DNA of 61,325 nt from NCBI GenBank assembly GCA_017476665.1, contig JAFUZJ010000006.1:1-61325 (forward strand). The letters run 5' to 3'. Shown piece by piece: positions 1 to 8,285 of the stretch (position 1 is its first letter; each line of letters starts with the position of its first letter). The notes under the pieces are model-generated. The model was not told where the DNA came from. It saw only the letters and a list, made by a program, of their open reading frames with translations, and did no database searches. Position numbers and translations under genes: made by a program. This stretch comes from Lachnospiraceae bacterium. GTDB taxonomy: Bacteria > Bacillota > Clostridia > Lachnospirales > Lachnospiraceae.

Positions 1-30
1 GATAACGTCGTACTTCATCTGTTCATTCAT
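1..30 (-). CDS. 5' end of an unidentified gene, cut by window edge
   Basis: Only the first ten codons are visible, reading leftward out of the window (MNEQMKYDVI). An AGGAGG ribosome site lies about 12 bases upstream on the minus strand (around 43-48), which supports a real start here. The YDVI ending resembles the beginning of the dinucleotide-binding strand of many flavoproteins, but ten residues are not enough to assign a family. It is transcribed divergently from the amino-acid transporter operon. Confidence 0.45.
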   Translation of the reverse strand, partial: MNEQMKYDVI

Positions 31-168
31 GTTCAAGTCAATCCTCCTAATAATGTCCACCTCCATTTCCGGAGATGATTTTACCACATTTGAGACATTT
101 TCATTTGTGGTTTATTAAGACATTATCAAAAATGACTTATATAATTTTGAAATTTATTGATCTTATTA

Positions 169-197
169 TTGACAGGAAAGAAAAAGCATGATATAAA
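169..197 (+). promoter_or_regulatory. Sigma-A promoter of the amino-acid ABC operon
   Basis: TTGACA (169-174), a 17-base spacer and TATAAA (192-197) make a near-consensus housekeeping promoter about 50 bases before the first gene. The surrounding 1-248 stretch is AT-rich and otherwise holds only the start of the divergent gene. Confidence 0.75.
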
Positions 198-248
198 TAG
201 TTAATTCCTATTAAACACGTAGGAAAGATAAACAAGGAGGAGCATATT

Positions 249-1247
249 ATGAAAAAAGGATTTGTGACAAGATTACTTAGTCTGACAACGGTTGCGGCAT
301 TGTCCCTCTCGGTGTTGGCAGGCTGCGGTAACAGCAGCAATGGAAATGCGGTGAGCCAGGGTTCTCAGGCGGCACAGAGTTCTCAGGCTACGGACGCGTC
401 GCAGGCCGGTGAGACAACACCTACCGCCATTGATAAGGCAGCATTTGACGCACTGTTGGCTTCCGGTATTGTGGCGGATGATGCGGATATCGCAGCGAAC
501 AGTTGGGCTTCCAAGGTGAAGGCAGCAGGTGTGCTGCGTGTAGGCGGTACGAGAACCTCTTTCCTGTTCAGCCAGCTGGACGAGACAGATAACGGTCTGC
601 GTGGTTTTGACGCAGGGTTGTATCAGCTGTTGGCACGCTATATCTTTGGCGATGAGAGCAAGTTTGAGCTGACTCAGGTGGATTCCAGCACCCGTGAATC
701 CGTACTGCAGAGTGACCAGGTGGATGCGGTGTTTGCAACCTATTCCATCACGGATAAGCGCAAGGAACTGATCTCTTTTGCGGGACCTTACTACACTTCC
801 AAGCAGGCAGTGCTTGTAAAAGCAGGCAATACAGAGATCACGGGAGTGGACAGTCTGGCAGGAAAGACTGTGGCAACCCAGTCCGGTTCTACCGGTCCTT
901 CCATTCTGGCTGAGTTTGCGCCGAATGCTACCGTGCAGGAGTTCCAGAACGATCAGGAGGCCCGCACCGCTTTGGAGCAGGGACGTGTGGACGCTTATGT
1001 GACAGACTATACGTTGCTTCTGAATGCGATCGTTAAGAATCCCAACACATACCAGATCGCCGGTGATGTGTTCGGACCGGAGGACAATTACGGTATCGGC
1101 CTGCCTTTGGATTCCGACGGCGTAGCGTTTGTGAATGACTTTTTAAAGAAGATTGAAGCGGACGGCACTTGGGAAAAACTGTGGAAGATCAGTCTGGGAG
1201 ACCGCACCGGCATTGACACTGCACCGGCTGCCCCTGCGATTCAGTAA
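249..1247 (+). CDS. Amino-acid ABC transporter substrate-binding lipoprotein (glutamate type)
   Basis: A 332-residue lipoprotein that captures a polar amino acid outside the membrane and passes it to the two permeases encoded next. The N-terminus has a positively charged start, a hydrophobic segment and a lipobox ending in LAGC (Cys26), then a Ser/Gln/Ala-rich linker. The rest is a solute-binding family 3 fold, with the typical stretch beginning near residue 95 (VLRVG) and a GKTVATQSGST segment in the second lobe. The closest described relatives are GluB-like glutamate binding proteins; glutamate is inferred, and fits the downstream proA. Ribosome site AAGGAGG precedes the ATG. Confidence 0.85.
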   Translation: MKKGFVTRLLSLTTVAALSLSVLAGCGNSSNGNAVSQGSQAAQSSQATDASQAGETTPTAIDKAAFDALLASGIVADDADIAANSWASKVKAAGVLRVGGTRTSFLFSQLDETDNGLRGFDAGLYQLLARYIFGDESKFELTQVDSSTRESVLQSDQVDAVFATYSITDKRKELISFAGPYYTSKQAVLVKAGNTEITGVDSLAGKTVATQSGSTGPSILAEFAPNATVQEFQNDQEARTALEQGRVDAYVTDYTLLLNAIVKNPNTYQIAGDVFGPEDNYGIGLPLDSDGVAFVNDFLKKIEADGTWEKLWKISLGDRTGIDTAPAAPAIQ

Positions 1248-1276
1248 TTGGGTAAAACAATAATGGAGAAAAATAT

Positions 1277-1936
1277 ATGAGTGTTCAGGAGCTTCTTGCG
1301 GAATATGGTGACAAATATGTATTGGCATTACTCACTACATGGAAGCTTACGGCACTGGCATTTTCAGCAGCGTTTGTCATCGGGATCGTGGTCACGGTCA
1401 TGCGCGTGAGTCCTGTCAAGCCGCTTCGCGTGGCGGGGGAACTCTATGTGCAGATCTTCCGCAATATTCCCGGAGCGGCGCTGCTGATCGTGCTTGTGTA
1501 CGCTTTGCCATACCTGAATGTGGTATTGTCGTATTTTACCTGTGTGCTCACGGCGACAGCTCTGATCCCTGCCGCCTTCTGTTCGGAGTATCTGATGGCG
1601 GGCATGAATACCATTGCGTTGGGACAGATTGAGGCGGCAAGAGCGCTGGGTATGAATTTTTCCAAAATGATCCGGCTGATCGTGATCCCTCAGGCACTGC
1701 GATCCAGTGTACTGCCCATGACAAATCTGCTGGTGGCGACCATGCTGACGACCGCATTGGCATCTCAGGTGCCATTGAATCCTACGGATCTGACGGGAAT
1801 TGTGGCACATATCAATACCCATGCCGTAGGCGGTGTGACTGCGTTCCTGATCTCGGCAATGCTATACTGCGCGACGGCGGTGGTGATCGGACAGATCGGA
1901 AATCTGATAGACAGGAAAGTGAGGATCTTGCGATGA
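1277..1936 (+). CDS. Amino-acid ABC transporter permease 1
   Basis: A 219-residue inner-membrane permease of the His/Glu/Gln/Arg/opine ABC family. It has a hydrophobic segment near 25-45 and further segments to the C-terminus, with the EAA loop around residues 115-135 (EAARALGMN) that docks on the ATPase. It starts 29 bases after the binding-protein gene and its stop overlaps the start of the next permease by four bases, so the pair is translationally coupled. It forms the heterodimeric channel with the 1933-2808 product. Confidence 0.85.
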   Translation: MSVQELLAEYGDKYVLALLTTWKLTALAFSAAFVIGIVVTVMRVSPVKPLRVAGELYVQIFRNIPGAALLIVLVYALPYLNVVLSYFTCVLTATALIPAAFCSEYLMAGMNTIALGQIEAARALGMNFSKMIRLIVIPQALRSSVLPMTNLLVATMLTTALASQVPLNPTDLTGIVAHINTHAVGGVTAFLISAMLYCATAVVIGQIGNLIDRKVRILR

Positions 1937-2808
1937 GTACAGCACGGGTTTCTATCAAAGACGCATTGTATGAACCGCCGGGACCCAAGAGCCGGAAGGT
2001 GATCGGGATTGCCACGGCAATCTCTCTGGCAGTACTGGCAGTATTGGTGGTATTGATCATCAGACAATTTTATATTACGGGGCAGTTGAATGCCCGATAT
2101 TGGTCTTTCTTTGGCAGAGCTACCACATGGAAGTTTCTGGGGAAAGGTCTTTTGGGAACTTTGGAAGCTGCGGCTCTGGCAGGGATAGTCACCTTTGCGG
2201 CAGGATTTTGCATGATGTTAGGCAGGATCAGTAAATATAAAGCGGTGCGCGGGATCAGCACGGCACTGATAGAGTTTACGAGAGGTGTACCTACGCTGCT
2301 GTTTATTTATTTCTTTTTTCTGGTGGCGCCCCAGCTTGGATGGAAGCTGTCCCCTTTGTGGAAGATTGCCGCTCCGGTGGCAATATCAGCGTCCGGCGTG
2401 GTGGCGGAGGTGCTGCGCTCTGGCGTGAATGCAGTGCCGAAGGGGCAGAGGGAGGCCGCTTTATCGCTTGGAATGCGGGACGGTACCGTGTTTTTTAAGA
2501 TTGTATTTCCGCAGGCACTCCGGTATGTGGTTCCGGCCCTGATCGCGGAGCTGGTCATTGTGGTGAAAGACACCACCTTTGCCTATGTGGTGAATTTTCC
2601 GGATCTGATGCAGAATGCAAAGGTTTTGATCTCCAACTATGATGCGATGCTTTCGGTCTATTTATTGGTGGCATGCATTTATATATTGATCAATTATCTG
2701 ATCAATAAAATTTCCGATTTGACAGCGGGGCTTCAGAATATTACAATAGGGACGTCGAGAGACGGCAGGAGAGCAGGTGGCAGATATGGCGCAGACAGAG
2801 GAGAATAA
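1933..2808 (+). CDS. Amino-acid ABC transporter permease 2
   Basis: A 291-residue second permease of the same polar amino-acid ABC family, longer than the first because of an N-terminal cytoplasmic extension and extra first membrane segment (about 25-45). The EAA loop (REAALSLGM, about residue 170) is intact, followed by the [10 protein letters not shown] segment typical of this family. It overlaps the upstream permease by four bases and the downstream ATPase gene by about 23 bases, so all four genes form one transcription unit. Confidence 0.85.
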   Translation: MSTARVSIKDALYEPPGPKSRKVIGIATAISLAVLAVLVVLIIRQFYITGQLNARYWSFFGRATTWKFLGKGLLGTLEAAALAGIVTFAAGFCMMLGRISKYKAVRGISTALIEFTRGVPTLLFIYFFFLVAPQLGWKLSPLWKIAAPVAISASGVVAEVLRSGVNAVPKGQREAALSLGMRDGTVFFKIVFPQALRYVVPALIAELVIVVKDTTFAYVVNFPDLMQNAKVLISNYDAMLSVYLLVACIYILINYLINKISDLTAGLQNITIGTSRDGRRAGGRYGADRGE

Positions 2809-3562
2809 AGAAGTTTTGACGGAGCAGTCCCCCATCATTGAACTGAGGAATATTGATAAATATTTCGGGGAGCACCATGTCTTAAAGGGAATCAGTCTCA
2901 CAGTAAAAAAGGGAGAGGTGGTCGTGGTCATCGGACCTTCCGGTTCAGGGAAGTCCACGCTGTGCCGAACGATCAACAGACTGGAGACGATCGATTCCGG
3001 AGAGATCATCATCGACGGGATACCGATGCCGGAGGAAGGCAGGAAACTGGCAGAATTACGGGCGCAGATCGGTATGGTGTTCCAGTCTTTCAATTTATTT
3101 GCACATAAAAATATTTTGGACAATGTGATCATGGCGCCGGTGGAGGTGTTACATACGCCGAGACAACAGGCAAAGGAGGAGGCGCTGCAGCTTTTAAAGA
3201 GAGTGGGTGTGGAGTCCCAGGCGGCAAAGGTACCGGCACAGCTCTCCGGTGGACAGCAGCAGCGGGTGGCGATCGCCAGAGCGCTGGCCATGCATCCGAA
3301 GGCGATTTTATTTGACGAGCCTACCAGCGCTTTGGATCCGGAGATGATCAATGAGGTGCTGGATGTGATGACCGAATTGGCAGCGGAAGGGATGACCATG
3401 GTGGTCGTGACACACGAGATGAATTTTGCCAGACGGGTGGCGGATCGCATTATCTTTATGGATGATGGAAGCATTCTGGAGGAGAATACGCCGGAAGAAT
3501 TTTTTGCGCATCCGAAGACACAGCGGGCGCAGGATTTTTTGAATTCGATCAAGGAGCATTGA
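2786..3562 (+). CDS. Amino-acid ABC transporter ATP-binding protein
   Basis: ATPase that powers the glutamate-type importer. Walker A is GPSGSGKST, the Q-loop follows (MVFQSFNLF), the signature is LSGGQQQR, Walker B is AILFDEP and the switch histidine lies in VVTHEM. The set is complete and the length is normal for GlnQ/GluA proteins. The ATG at 2786 is preferred because AGGTGG lies five bases upstream; a GTG at 2777 in the same frame would add three residues but sits too close to its AGGAG. The gene begins inside the end of the permease gene. Confidence 0.88.
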   Translation: MAQTEENKEVLTEQSPIIELRNIDKYFGEHHVLKGISLTVKKGEVVVVIGPSGSGKSTLCRTINRLETIDSGEIIIDGIPMPEEGRKLAELRAQIGMVFQSFNLFAHKNILDNVIMAPVEVLHTPRQQAKEEALQLLKRVGVESQAAKVPAQLSGGQQQRVAIARALAMHPKAILFDEPTSALDPEMINEVLDVMTELAAEGMTMVVVTHEMNFARRVADRIIFMDDGSILEENTPEEFFAHPKTQRAQDFLNSIKEH

Positions 3563-3568
3563 GGGGAA

Positions 3569-4231
3569 ATGAAACAGGTTGCGATTGTAGGCAGGCGGGA
3601 AGCCGCGAGGAATGAAAATTACTACGCTGCGGTGGAGGCATGCGGTGTACAGGCGGTGACATTGATCACGCCGGAGGATATCAGTTTGATAGAAAATGTG
3701 GACGGAATTGTCCTTCCGGGCGGGGTTGATCTGAACCCCGCTCTTTATCATGAGAAAAATACGGATTCCAGAGATGTGGATGATCCGCTCGATAATCTGG
3801 AATTTAGGGTGATCCAAGAAGCTCTGGTGCGAAAGGTGCCGATTCTGGGAATCTGCAGGGGACATCAGATTCTGAACGTTTATTTTGGCGGTAGTCTGAT
3901 CCAGAATGTAGCACATACCGATATTCATACATGGACAGGAAAGGAAGACAGGGTGCATGGCACAAGAGTGAAAAAGGACTCCTTTCTGTATGAGATTTAC
4001 GGAGCGGAGGAGATCGCTGTCAACAGCGCCCACCATCAGGCAGTGAAAGAACTTGGGAAAGGACTGGAGGCTGTGCAGTTCAGCACGGACGGCCTCATTG
4101 AGGCAATTCATCATGTGGAATTTCCCGTTTATGCTGTGCAGTGGCATCCGGAGCGCATGTGCCTGAACAATGCCAGAACGGACACAGTGGACGGGCTTCG
4201 GTTGTTTGCATATTTTATGAGTAAGATCTGA
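3569..4231 (+). CDS. Gamma-glutamyl-gamma-aminobutyrate hydrolase family protein (peptidase C26)
   Basis: A 220-residue class-I glutamine-amidotransferase-like hydrolase. The nucleophile elbow GICRGHQ gives Cys96, and the QWHPE motif supplies His193 and Glu195, so the catalytic triad is complete. Relatives (PuuD type) cleave gamma-glutamyl bonds such as gamma-glutamyl-GABA. It lies six bases after the ABC ATPase gene and ahead of proA, so an intracellular role in releasing or recycling glutamate from an imported or conjugated substrate is a reasonable inference. The exact substrate is unknown. Confidence 0.82.
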   Translation: MKQVAIVGRREAARNENYYAAVEACGVQAVTLITPEDISLIENVDGIVLPGGVDLNPALYHEKNTDSRDVDDPLDNLEFRVIQEALVRKVPILGICRGHQILNVYFGGSLIQNVAHTDIHTWTGKEDRVHGTRVKKDSFLYEIYGAEEIAVNSAHHQAVKELGKGLEAVQFSTDGLIEAIHHVEFPVYAVQWHPERMCLNNARTDTVDGLRLFAYFMSKI

Positions 4232-4295
4232 CTTGCATTTCCTGCCGGTTTGTGGAACAATAAGAACGACAGATATACTGGAGGGAGCGAAAAGG

Positions 4296-5573
4296 ATGGA
4301 TGTCAGAGCACAGGCACGTAAGATGAAAATGACAGCGCCCCATATGGCGGCGATGAGTCTGGAGCAGCGGAATGCGGCGCTGCAGAAGATCATAGATGCA
4401 TTGACCAAGAAGCAGGATGAAATCTTCCGGGAGAATGCGGCGGATGTGAAAGCTGCAGAGGAGAGCGGAGTGGCGCAGGCGGTGATCAAAAGGCTGCGTT
4501 TCAATGAGGGGAAGCTGAAGGATGCCATCTCGGGCATCCGGCAGATGATCGAACTGCCGGATCCGGTGGGAAAGGTGACATTAAACAGAGAACTGGATGA
4601 AGGGCTTGTGTTACAGCGGGTGACGGTGCCCATCGGCGTCATCGGTGTGATCTTTGAGGCGCGGCCGGATGCTTTGATCCAGATCTCGGCATTGTGCATC
4701 AAGAGCGGGAACTGCGCCATCTTAAAGGGTGGGAAAGAAACTGCGCGGACGAATAAACTTCTGTTTGAGGTGATTCATGCGGCGGTGATGGCGGCAGGGC
4801 TGCCGGAGGGCTGTCTGCTGCAGGTGGAACTGCACAATGAGATCGATGAACTGTTACAGTGTCAGGGGGATGTGGATCTGTTGATCCCCAGAGGATCCAA
4901 TACCTTTGTGCAGTATATCATGGATCATACCAATATCCCTGTGATGGGGCATTCCAGCGGCGTATGTCACATTTATGTGGATGAGAAGGCGGATGAGGCG
5001 AAGATTGTGCCCATCGTGGTGGATGCGAAGACCCAATATCCGGCAGCCTGCAATACGGTGGAGACGCTTCTGGTAAACCGGAAAATTGCCGAAAAGGTGC
5101 TGCCAATGTTGCAGGAGGAGCTCAGGCAGGCAGGGGTGAAGGTAAGAGGAACGAAGGAAGTGGCGGAATACATCCCGGTTGAACTGATGGAGGATACGGA
5201 GTTTGACACGGAGTATTCGGATCTGGTTCTCTCCGTGAAGCTGGTGGCAGATGTGTGCGAGGCCGCAGAACATATCAATCAATTCGGCTCTCATCATACG
5301 GACTGTATCATCACGGAGGCGGATGATACGGCGGAATATTTCATGCAGATGGTGGATTCAGCGGGCGTATACCGCAATTGTTCCACCAGGTTTGCAGACG
5401 GTTTCCGGTATGGATTCGGGGCAGAAGTGGGAATCAGCACCGGCAAGCTGCATGCCAGGGGACCGGTGGGCCTGGAGGGGCTGGTGACCTATAAGTATCG
5501 TCTGAACGGCGAAGGACAGATCGTGGGGGAATATGCGGAGGGACGCAGGGAGTTTCAACACAGAGATATCTGA
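4296..5573 (+). CDS. proA: Glutamate-5-semialdehyde dehydrogenase
   Basis: A 425-residue NADPH-dependent enzyme of the second step of proline synthesis, reducing gamma-glutamyl phosphate to glutamate semialdehyde. The aldehyde-dehydrogenase catalytic Cys252 sits in AACNTVETLL, and the IFEARPDAL and GKETARTN motifs are typical of ProA. The reading frame is open from 4233, but the ATG at 4296 has a GGAGGG ribosome site and gives the normal family N-terminus. No proB (glutamate 5-kinase) is present here; it must be elsewhere. Position after a glutamate-type importer suggests linked glutamate use. Confidence 0.93.
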   Translation: MDVRAQARKMKMTAPHMAAMSLEQRNAALQKIIDALTKKQDEIFRENAADVKAAEESGVAQAVIKRLRFNEGKLKDAISGIRQMIELPDPVGKVTLNRELDEGLVLQRVTVPIGVIGVIFEARPDALIQISALCIKSGNCAILKGGKETARTNKLLFEVIHAAVMAAGLPEGCLLQVELHNEIDELLQCQGDVDLLIPRGSNTFVQYIMDHTNIPVMGHSSGVCHIYVDEKADEAKIVPIVVDAKTQYPAACNTVETLLVNRKIAEKVLPMLQEELRQAGVKVRGTKEVAEYIPVELMEDTEFDTEYSDLVLSVKLVADVCEAAEHINQFGSHHTDCIITEADDTAEYFMQMVDSAGVYRNCSTRFADGFRYGFGAEVGISTGKLHARGPVGLEGLVTYKYRLNGEGQIVGEYAEGRREFQHRDI

Positions 5574-5614
5574 TCATGCGGAAGTTGAAAGAAAACGGTT
5601 TTGGGATGTGAAAT

Positions 5615-7156
5615 ATGAAGTTAAGTAAGAAGTTATATCAGACGGCATGGAAAAATTTCCGTGCGCGATATTTTATGAATATCGCGGTGGCGTTTGTTGT
5701 CTGGTTTTTTGTCAAGGATGGGTACCAGTACACCGCAGACTGGATGGCGGCAGGTGTGAGCACGAGAGTGACGCATGTGCAGACCGAAGACAAAAAAAGT
5801 AATTTTGAGATTATACAGGAATTTATAAACGGACAGGATATTGTCGCGGTCGACACGCCAAAAGCGGAAACGGTGGCGGAGAAATATTATATGGGATATT
5901 TTTCCGTGTTTGTCAATGAAGTGACGAACTCCGGCTCTCTGGGCTTCGGTATTCTGAACGGAATCAACAAGATTCTGTTTCGCGGCAGGATCAGGGAATC
6001 CATCGTGATCTTTGTCATGGTGATCGTATCGGCGCTCGGGTGGATCTTTTGGAAAAATCTGTTGCTGATCGGGAGGTGTCGGTATTTCCTGGAGGAAAGG
6101 CTTTATCCGTACACAAAGGCCGACAGACTTTTATTTGTATACCGCACAAGACATATCGGCAATACGGCAAAGATCATGTTGATCCGGTCTGTGCGTCAGG
6201 CGCTCTGGAATATCACGATCGTGGGGGGCGTGATCAAGTACTATGAATATTTGATGATCCCGTATGTGTTGGCGGAGAATCCTACGATCACGACCAAAGA
6301 AGCATTTGCGCTGTCAAAGCAGTTGATGCGGGGAGATAAGAGGAATGCATTTTTGCTGGATGCGTCCATGCTGCCGATCACGCTGCTGGATTATGCAGTG
6401 TCTCATCTGATCTCCTTTTTCTTTTTAAATGCATACAGGGAATGTATTTACAGTGAGTTTTATATCGGGCTGCGCCAGGCGAAGCGGGAAACGATGGAGA
6501 AGGCGGAACTTCTTTACGATACGTATCTGGTGCAGGGGGCGAAGGCTTCCGTGTATCCGGATGAACATTGCCCTACGCCTTATCTGAAGCACAGAGAATG
6601 GCTGAAGACGGATTTTGACAGGGATTACGGTGGAAATACACCGATCCTGCTATTTTTCTTTTTGGCAATCTTCGGCTGGAGTTGGGAAGTGTTCTTTTAT
6701 CTGATCAATGACGGCTCGTTTATCAACAGGGGGACGATGGCCGGGCCGTGGCTGCCGATCTATGGTCTGGGCGGCTGGCTGGTGATCTATGGGCTGAAGC
6801 CGCTGCGGAAGAAGCCTGCGGTGATGTTCTTAGGGTCCTGCGCTGTGTGTGGGCTGCTGGAGTATTTTGCGTCCTGGCTGTTGGAGTTCATCATGCATAA
6901 GAGATGGTGGGATTACACGGGCTATTTCATGAATATCAACGGAAGAGTCTGTCTCGAGGGGCTGCTGCTGTTTGGAAGCATCGGAATCAGTGTGACTTAC
7001 CTGGCGGCGCCGATCCTGGATAATCTGTTTCAAAAGATCCCGACCAGAGTGCGCAAGGTACTGTGTATCGTACTGATCACGCTGTTTGCCATTGATTTTA
7101 TATGGTCTGTGGGGCATCCGAATGTGGGAAACGGGATTACAGAAGGGTTTTATTAA
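5615..7156 (+). CDS. DUF975-like / CmpB-type putative ABC-transporter permease fusion
   Basis: A 513-residue polytopic membrane protein. The N-terminal half (about 1-300) resembles DUF975 integral membrane proteins: a short basic start, segments near 15-35 and 130-150, a cytoplasmic loop with YRTRHIGNTAKI, then helices near 195-215 and 245-275. The C-terminal part (about 340-500) matches the putative ABC-transporter type IV/CmpB family, with GWSWEV, the GPWLPIYGLGG motif and WDYTGYFMNINGR. No ATPase is adjacent. Function is not known; both parts are annotated in the literature only by family name. Confidence 0.7.
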   Translation: MKLSKKLYQTAWKNFRARYFMNIAVAFVVWFFVKDGYQYTADWMAAGVSTRVTHVQTEDKKSNFEIIQEFINGQDIVAVDTPKAETVAEKYYMGYFSVFVNEVTNSGSLGFGILNGINKILFRGRIRESIVIFVMVIVSALGWIFWKNLLLIGRCRYFLEERLYPYTKADRLLFVYRTRHIGNTAKIMLIRSVRQALWNITIVGGVIKYYEYLMIPYVLAENPTITTKEAFALSKQLMRGDKRNAFLLDASMLPITLLDYAVSHLISFFFLNAYRECIYSEFYIGLRQAKRETMEKAELLYDTYLVQGAKASVYPDEHCPTPYLKHREWLKTDFDRDYGGNTPILLFFFLAIFGWSWEVFFYLINDGSFINRGTMAGPWLPIYGLGGWLVIYGLKPLRKKPAVMFLGSCAVCGLLEYFASWLLEFIMHKRWWDYTGYFMNINGRVCLEGLLLFGSIGISVTYLAAPILDNLFQKIPTRVRKVLCIVLITLFAIDFIWSVGHPNVGNGITEGFY

Positions 7157-7198
7157 AACTTTTCTATAAAGTTTATTGAAAAGGCTTACAATGAAGTA

Positions 7199-7227
7199 TT
7201 GCTTTTTTTATCATTATATAGTATACT
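7199..7227 (+). promoter_or_regulatory. Candidate promoter of HU gene
   Basis: TTGCTT (7199-7204), 17-base spacer, TATACT (7222-7227), followed by a leader of about 60 bases to the HU start. Confidence 0.55.
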
Positions 7228-7295
7228 GATTATGGTCATGCGATACATGCGTATGGCACACAACATTGTACAGTGTAGGAGAAAGGAGTTTCATT

Positions 7296-7598
7296 ATGAA
7301 CAAGACAGAACTTGTAGCTGCAGTAGCAGAGAAAGCTGCTATCACAAAGAAAGATGCAGCAGCAGCAGTAGACGCAGTATTTGAGGCAATTGGCGACGAG
7401 TTGCAGAAGAAAGAGAAAGTACAACTGATCGGCTTCGGTACTTTCCAGACCAGCGAGAGAAAGGCTCGTACCGGACGTAATCCTCAGACCGGTGAGGCTG
7501 TTAAGATCGCAGCTGCTACAGTTCCTGCATTCAAGGCTGGTAAGGCTCTGAAGGAGAAGGTTAACACCAAGCCCGCTAAGAAGGCAAAGAAGAAATAA
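7296..7598 (+). CDS. hup: HU-family DNA-binding protein
   Basis: A 100-residue histone-like protein that bends and compacts DNA as a dimer. The start [14 protein letters not shown], the GFGTF segment and the [13 protein letters not shown]-contacting arm are all diagnostic. The tail is extended and lysine-rich (KPAKKAKKK), longer than the usual 90-residue HU. The ATG at 7296 has AGGAG seven bases upstream; the frame is open from a TTG at 7266, which lacks a ribosome site. Codon use is strongly biased compared with neighbours, as expected for an abundant protein. It stands alone between its own promoter and terminator. Confidence 0.95.
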   Translation: MNKTELVAAVAEKAAITKKDAAAAVDAVFEAIGDELQKKEKVQLIGFGTFQTSERKARTGRNPQTGEAVKIAAATVPAFKAGKALKEKVNTKPAKKAKKK

Positions 7599-7623
7599 TG
7601 AATTGAAGCTTAGATAGTAAGAG

Positions 7624-7666
7624 AACCGGATTGTTGGTATGATTCCAGCAATCCGGTTTTTATTTT
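7624..7666 (+). terminator. Intrinsic terminator of HU gene
   Basis: A 14-base-pair stem (7624-7637 with 7645-7658, one G-U pair), seven-base loop, then a run of T. Confidence 0.9.
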
Positions 7667-7669
7667 TAC

Positions 7670-7720
7670 TTGACATATTCCACTTGTGGAATTAATATAT
7701 TATTCAACAAGTGGAATATT
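7670..7720 (+). promoter_or_regulatory. padR promoter with two palindromic operators
   Basis: TTGACA (7670-7675) and TAATAT (7693-7698) are exactly 17 bases apart. The spacer contains a perfect inverted repeat TTCCAC-TT-GTGGAA (7678-7691). A second, one-mismatch copy TTCAAC-AA-GTGGAA (7703-7716) sits just after the -10. Centres are 25 bases apart. This is the arrangement expected for autorepression by the PadR protein encoded immediately downstream. Confidence 0.75.
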
Positions 7721-7742
7721 AGAGACGCGGAGGGAGAAGGAC

Positions 7743-8285
7743 ATGTTAAAGCACGGAATATTGGGGCTGTTAAATTACGGGAACATGACCGGATATGAGA
7801 TCATGGGGGTATTCAGGGATTCGCTCAGTCATTTCTGGGCGGCACAGACCAGTCAGATCTACAGAGAATTGCAGAATCTGGAGAAACAGGGATTTGTGTC
7901 AGAGGAACATGTGCCGCAGAAGGGGAAGCCGGACAAGAATATCTTTGCCATTACGGAGAGCGGCAGAGAGGAGCTGCTCAGGTGGTTGCGGGAGGACGGC
8001 GGAATAGCCGGGGTCAGGAGTCCTTTGCTGATGAAGACCTTTTTCAGGGGGGAGTGTTCGAAGGAGGAGAATATCCGGTTCTTTCAGGAAATCGCAGCGG
8101 GGGCGGATGTGTTTCCCAGGGGAAAAGGCGCGGCGGATCAGGCGAAGTTACAGTATGAGAACGTGATCGCCGATCCGAGAAAGGCGTTATTTTGGAAGTT
8201 TACCATAGAGTACGGCGTGATGTATGAAAAGATGCTGCGGGAGTGGTGTGCACACTGTATCAAAGAGTTGGAGGAGCAGTTATGA
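7743..8285 (+). CDS. PadR-family transcriptional repressor
   Basis: A 180-residue PadR regulator. Residues 1-75 form the winged helix (GILGLLNYGNMTGYEI, then QIYRELQNLEKQGFV and the KNIFAITESGREEL wing), and the remainder is the helical Vir-type dimerisation domain. The ATG at 7743 follows GGAGAAGG; the upstream open frame contains promoter and operators and is not coding. Its stop overlaps the start of the next gene by four bases (ATGA), so the regulator and the flavodoxin fusion are co-translated. The ligand is unknown; PadR proteins usually respond to phenolics, drugs or other small molecules. Confidence 0.88.
   Translation: MLKHGILGLLNYGNMTGYEIMGVFRDSLSHFWAAQTSQIYRELQNLEKQGFVSEEHVPQKGKPDKNIFAITESGREELLRWLREDGGIAGVRSPLLMKTFFRGECSKEENIRFFQEIAAGADVFPRGKGAADQAKLQYENVIADPRKALFWKFTIEYGVMYEKMLREWCAHCIKELEEQL

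Noticed and set aside
3308-4720. Long minus-strand open frame (470 codons) opposite the ABC ATPase, hydrolase and proA
   Set aside because: It spans several well-supported plus-strand genes and has no recognisable domain; it is an antisense shadow of their codon bias.
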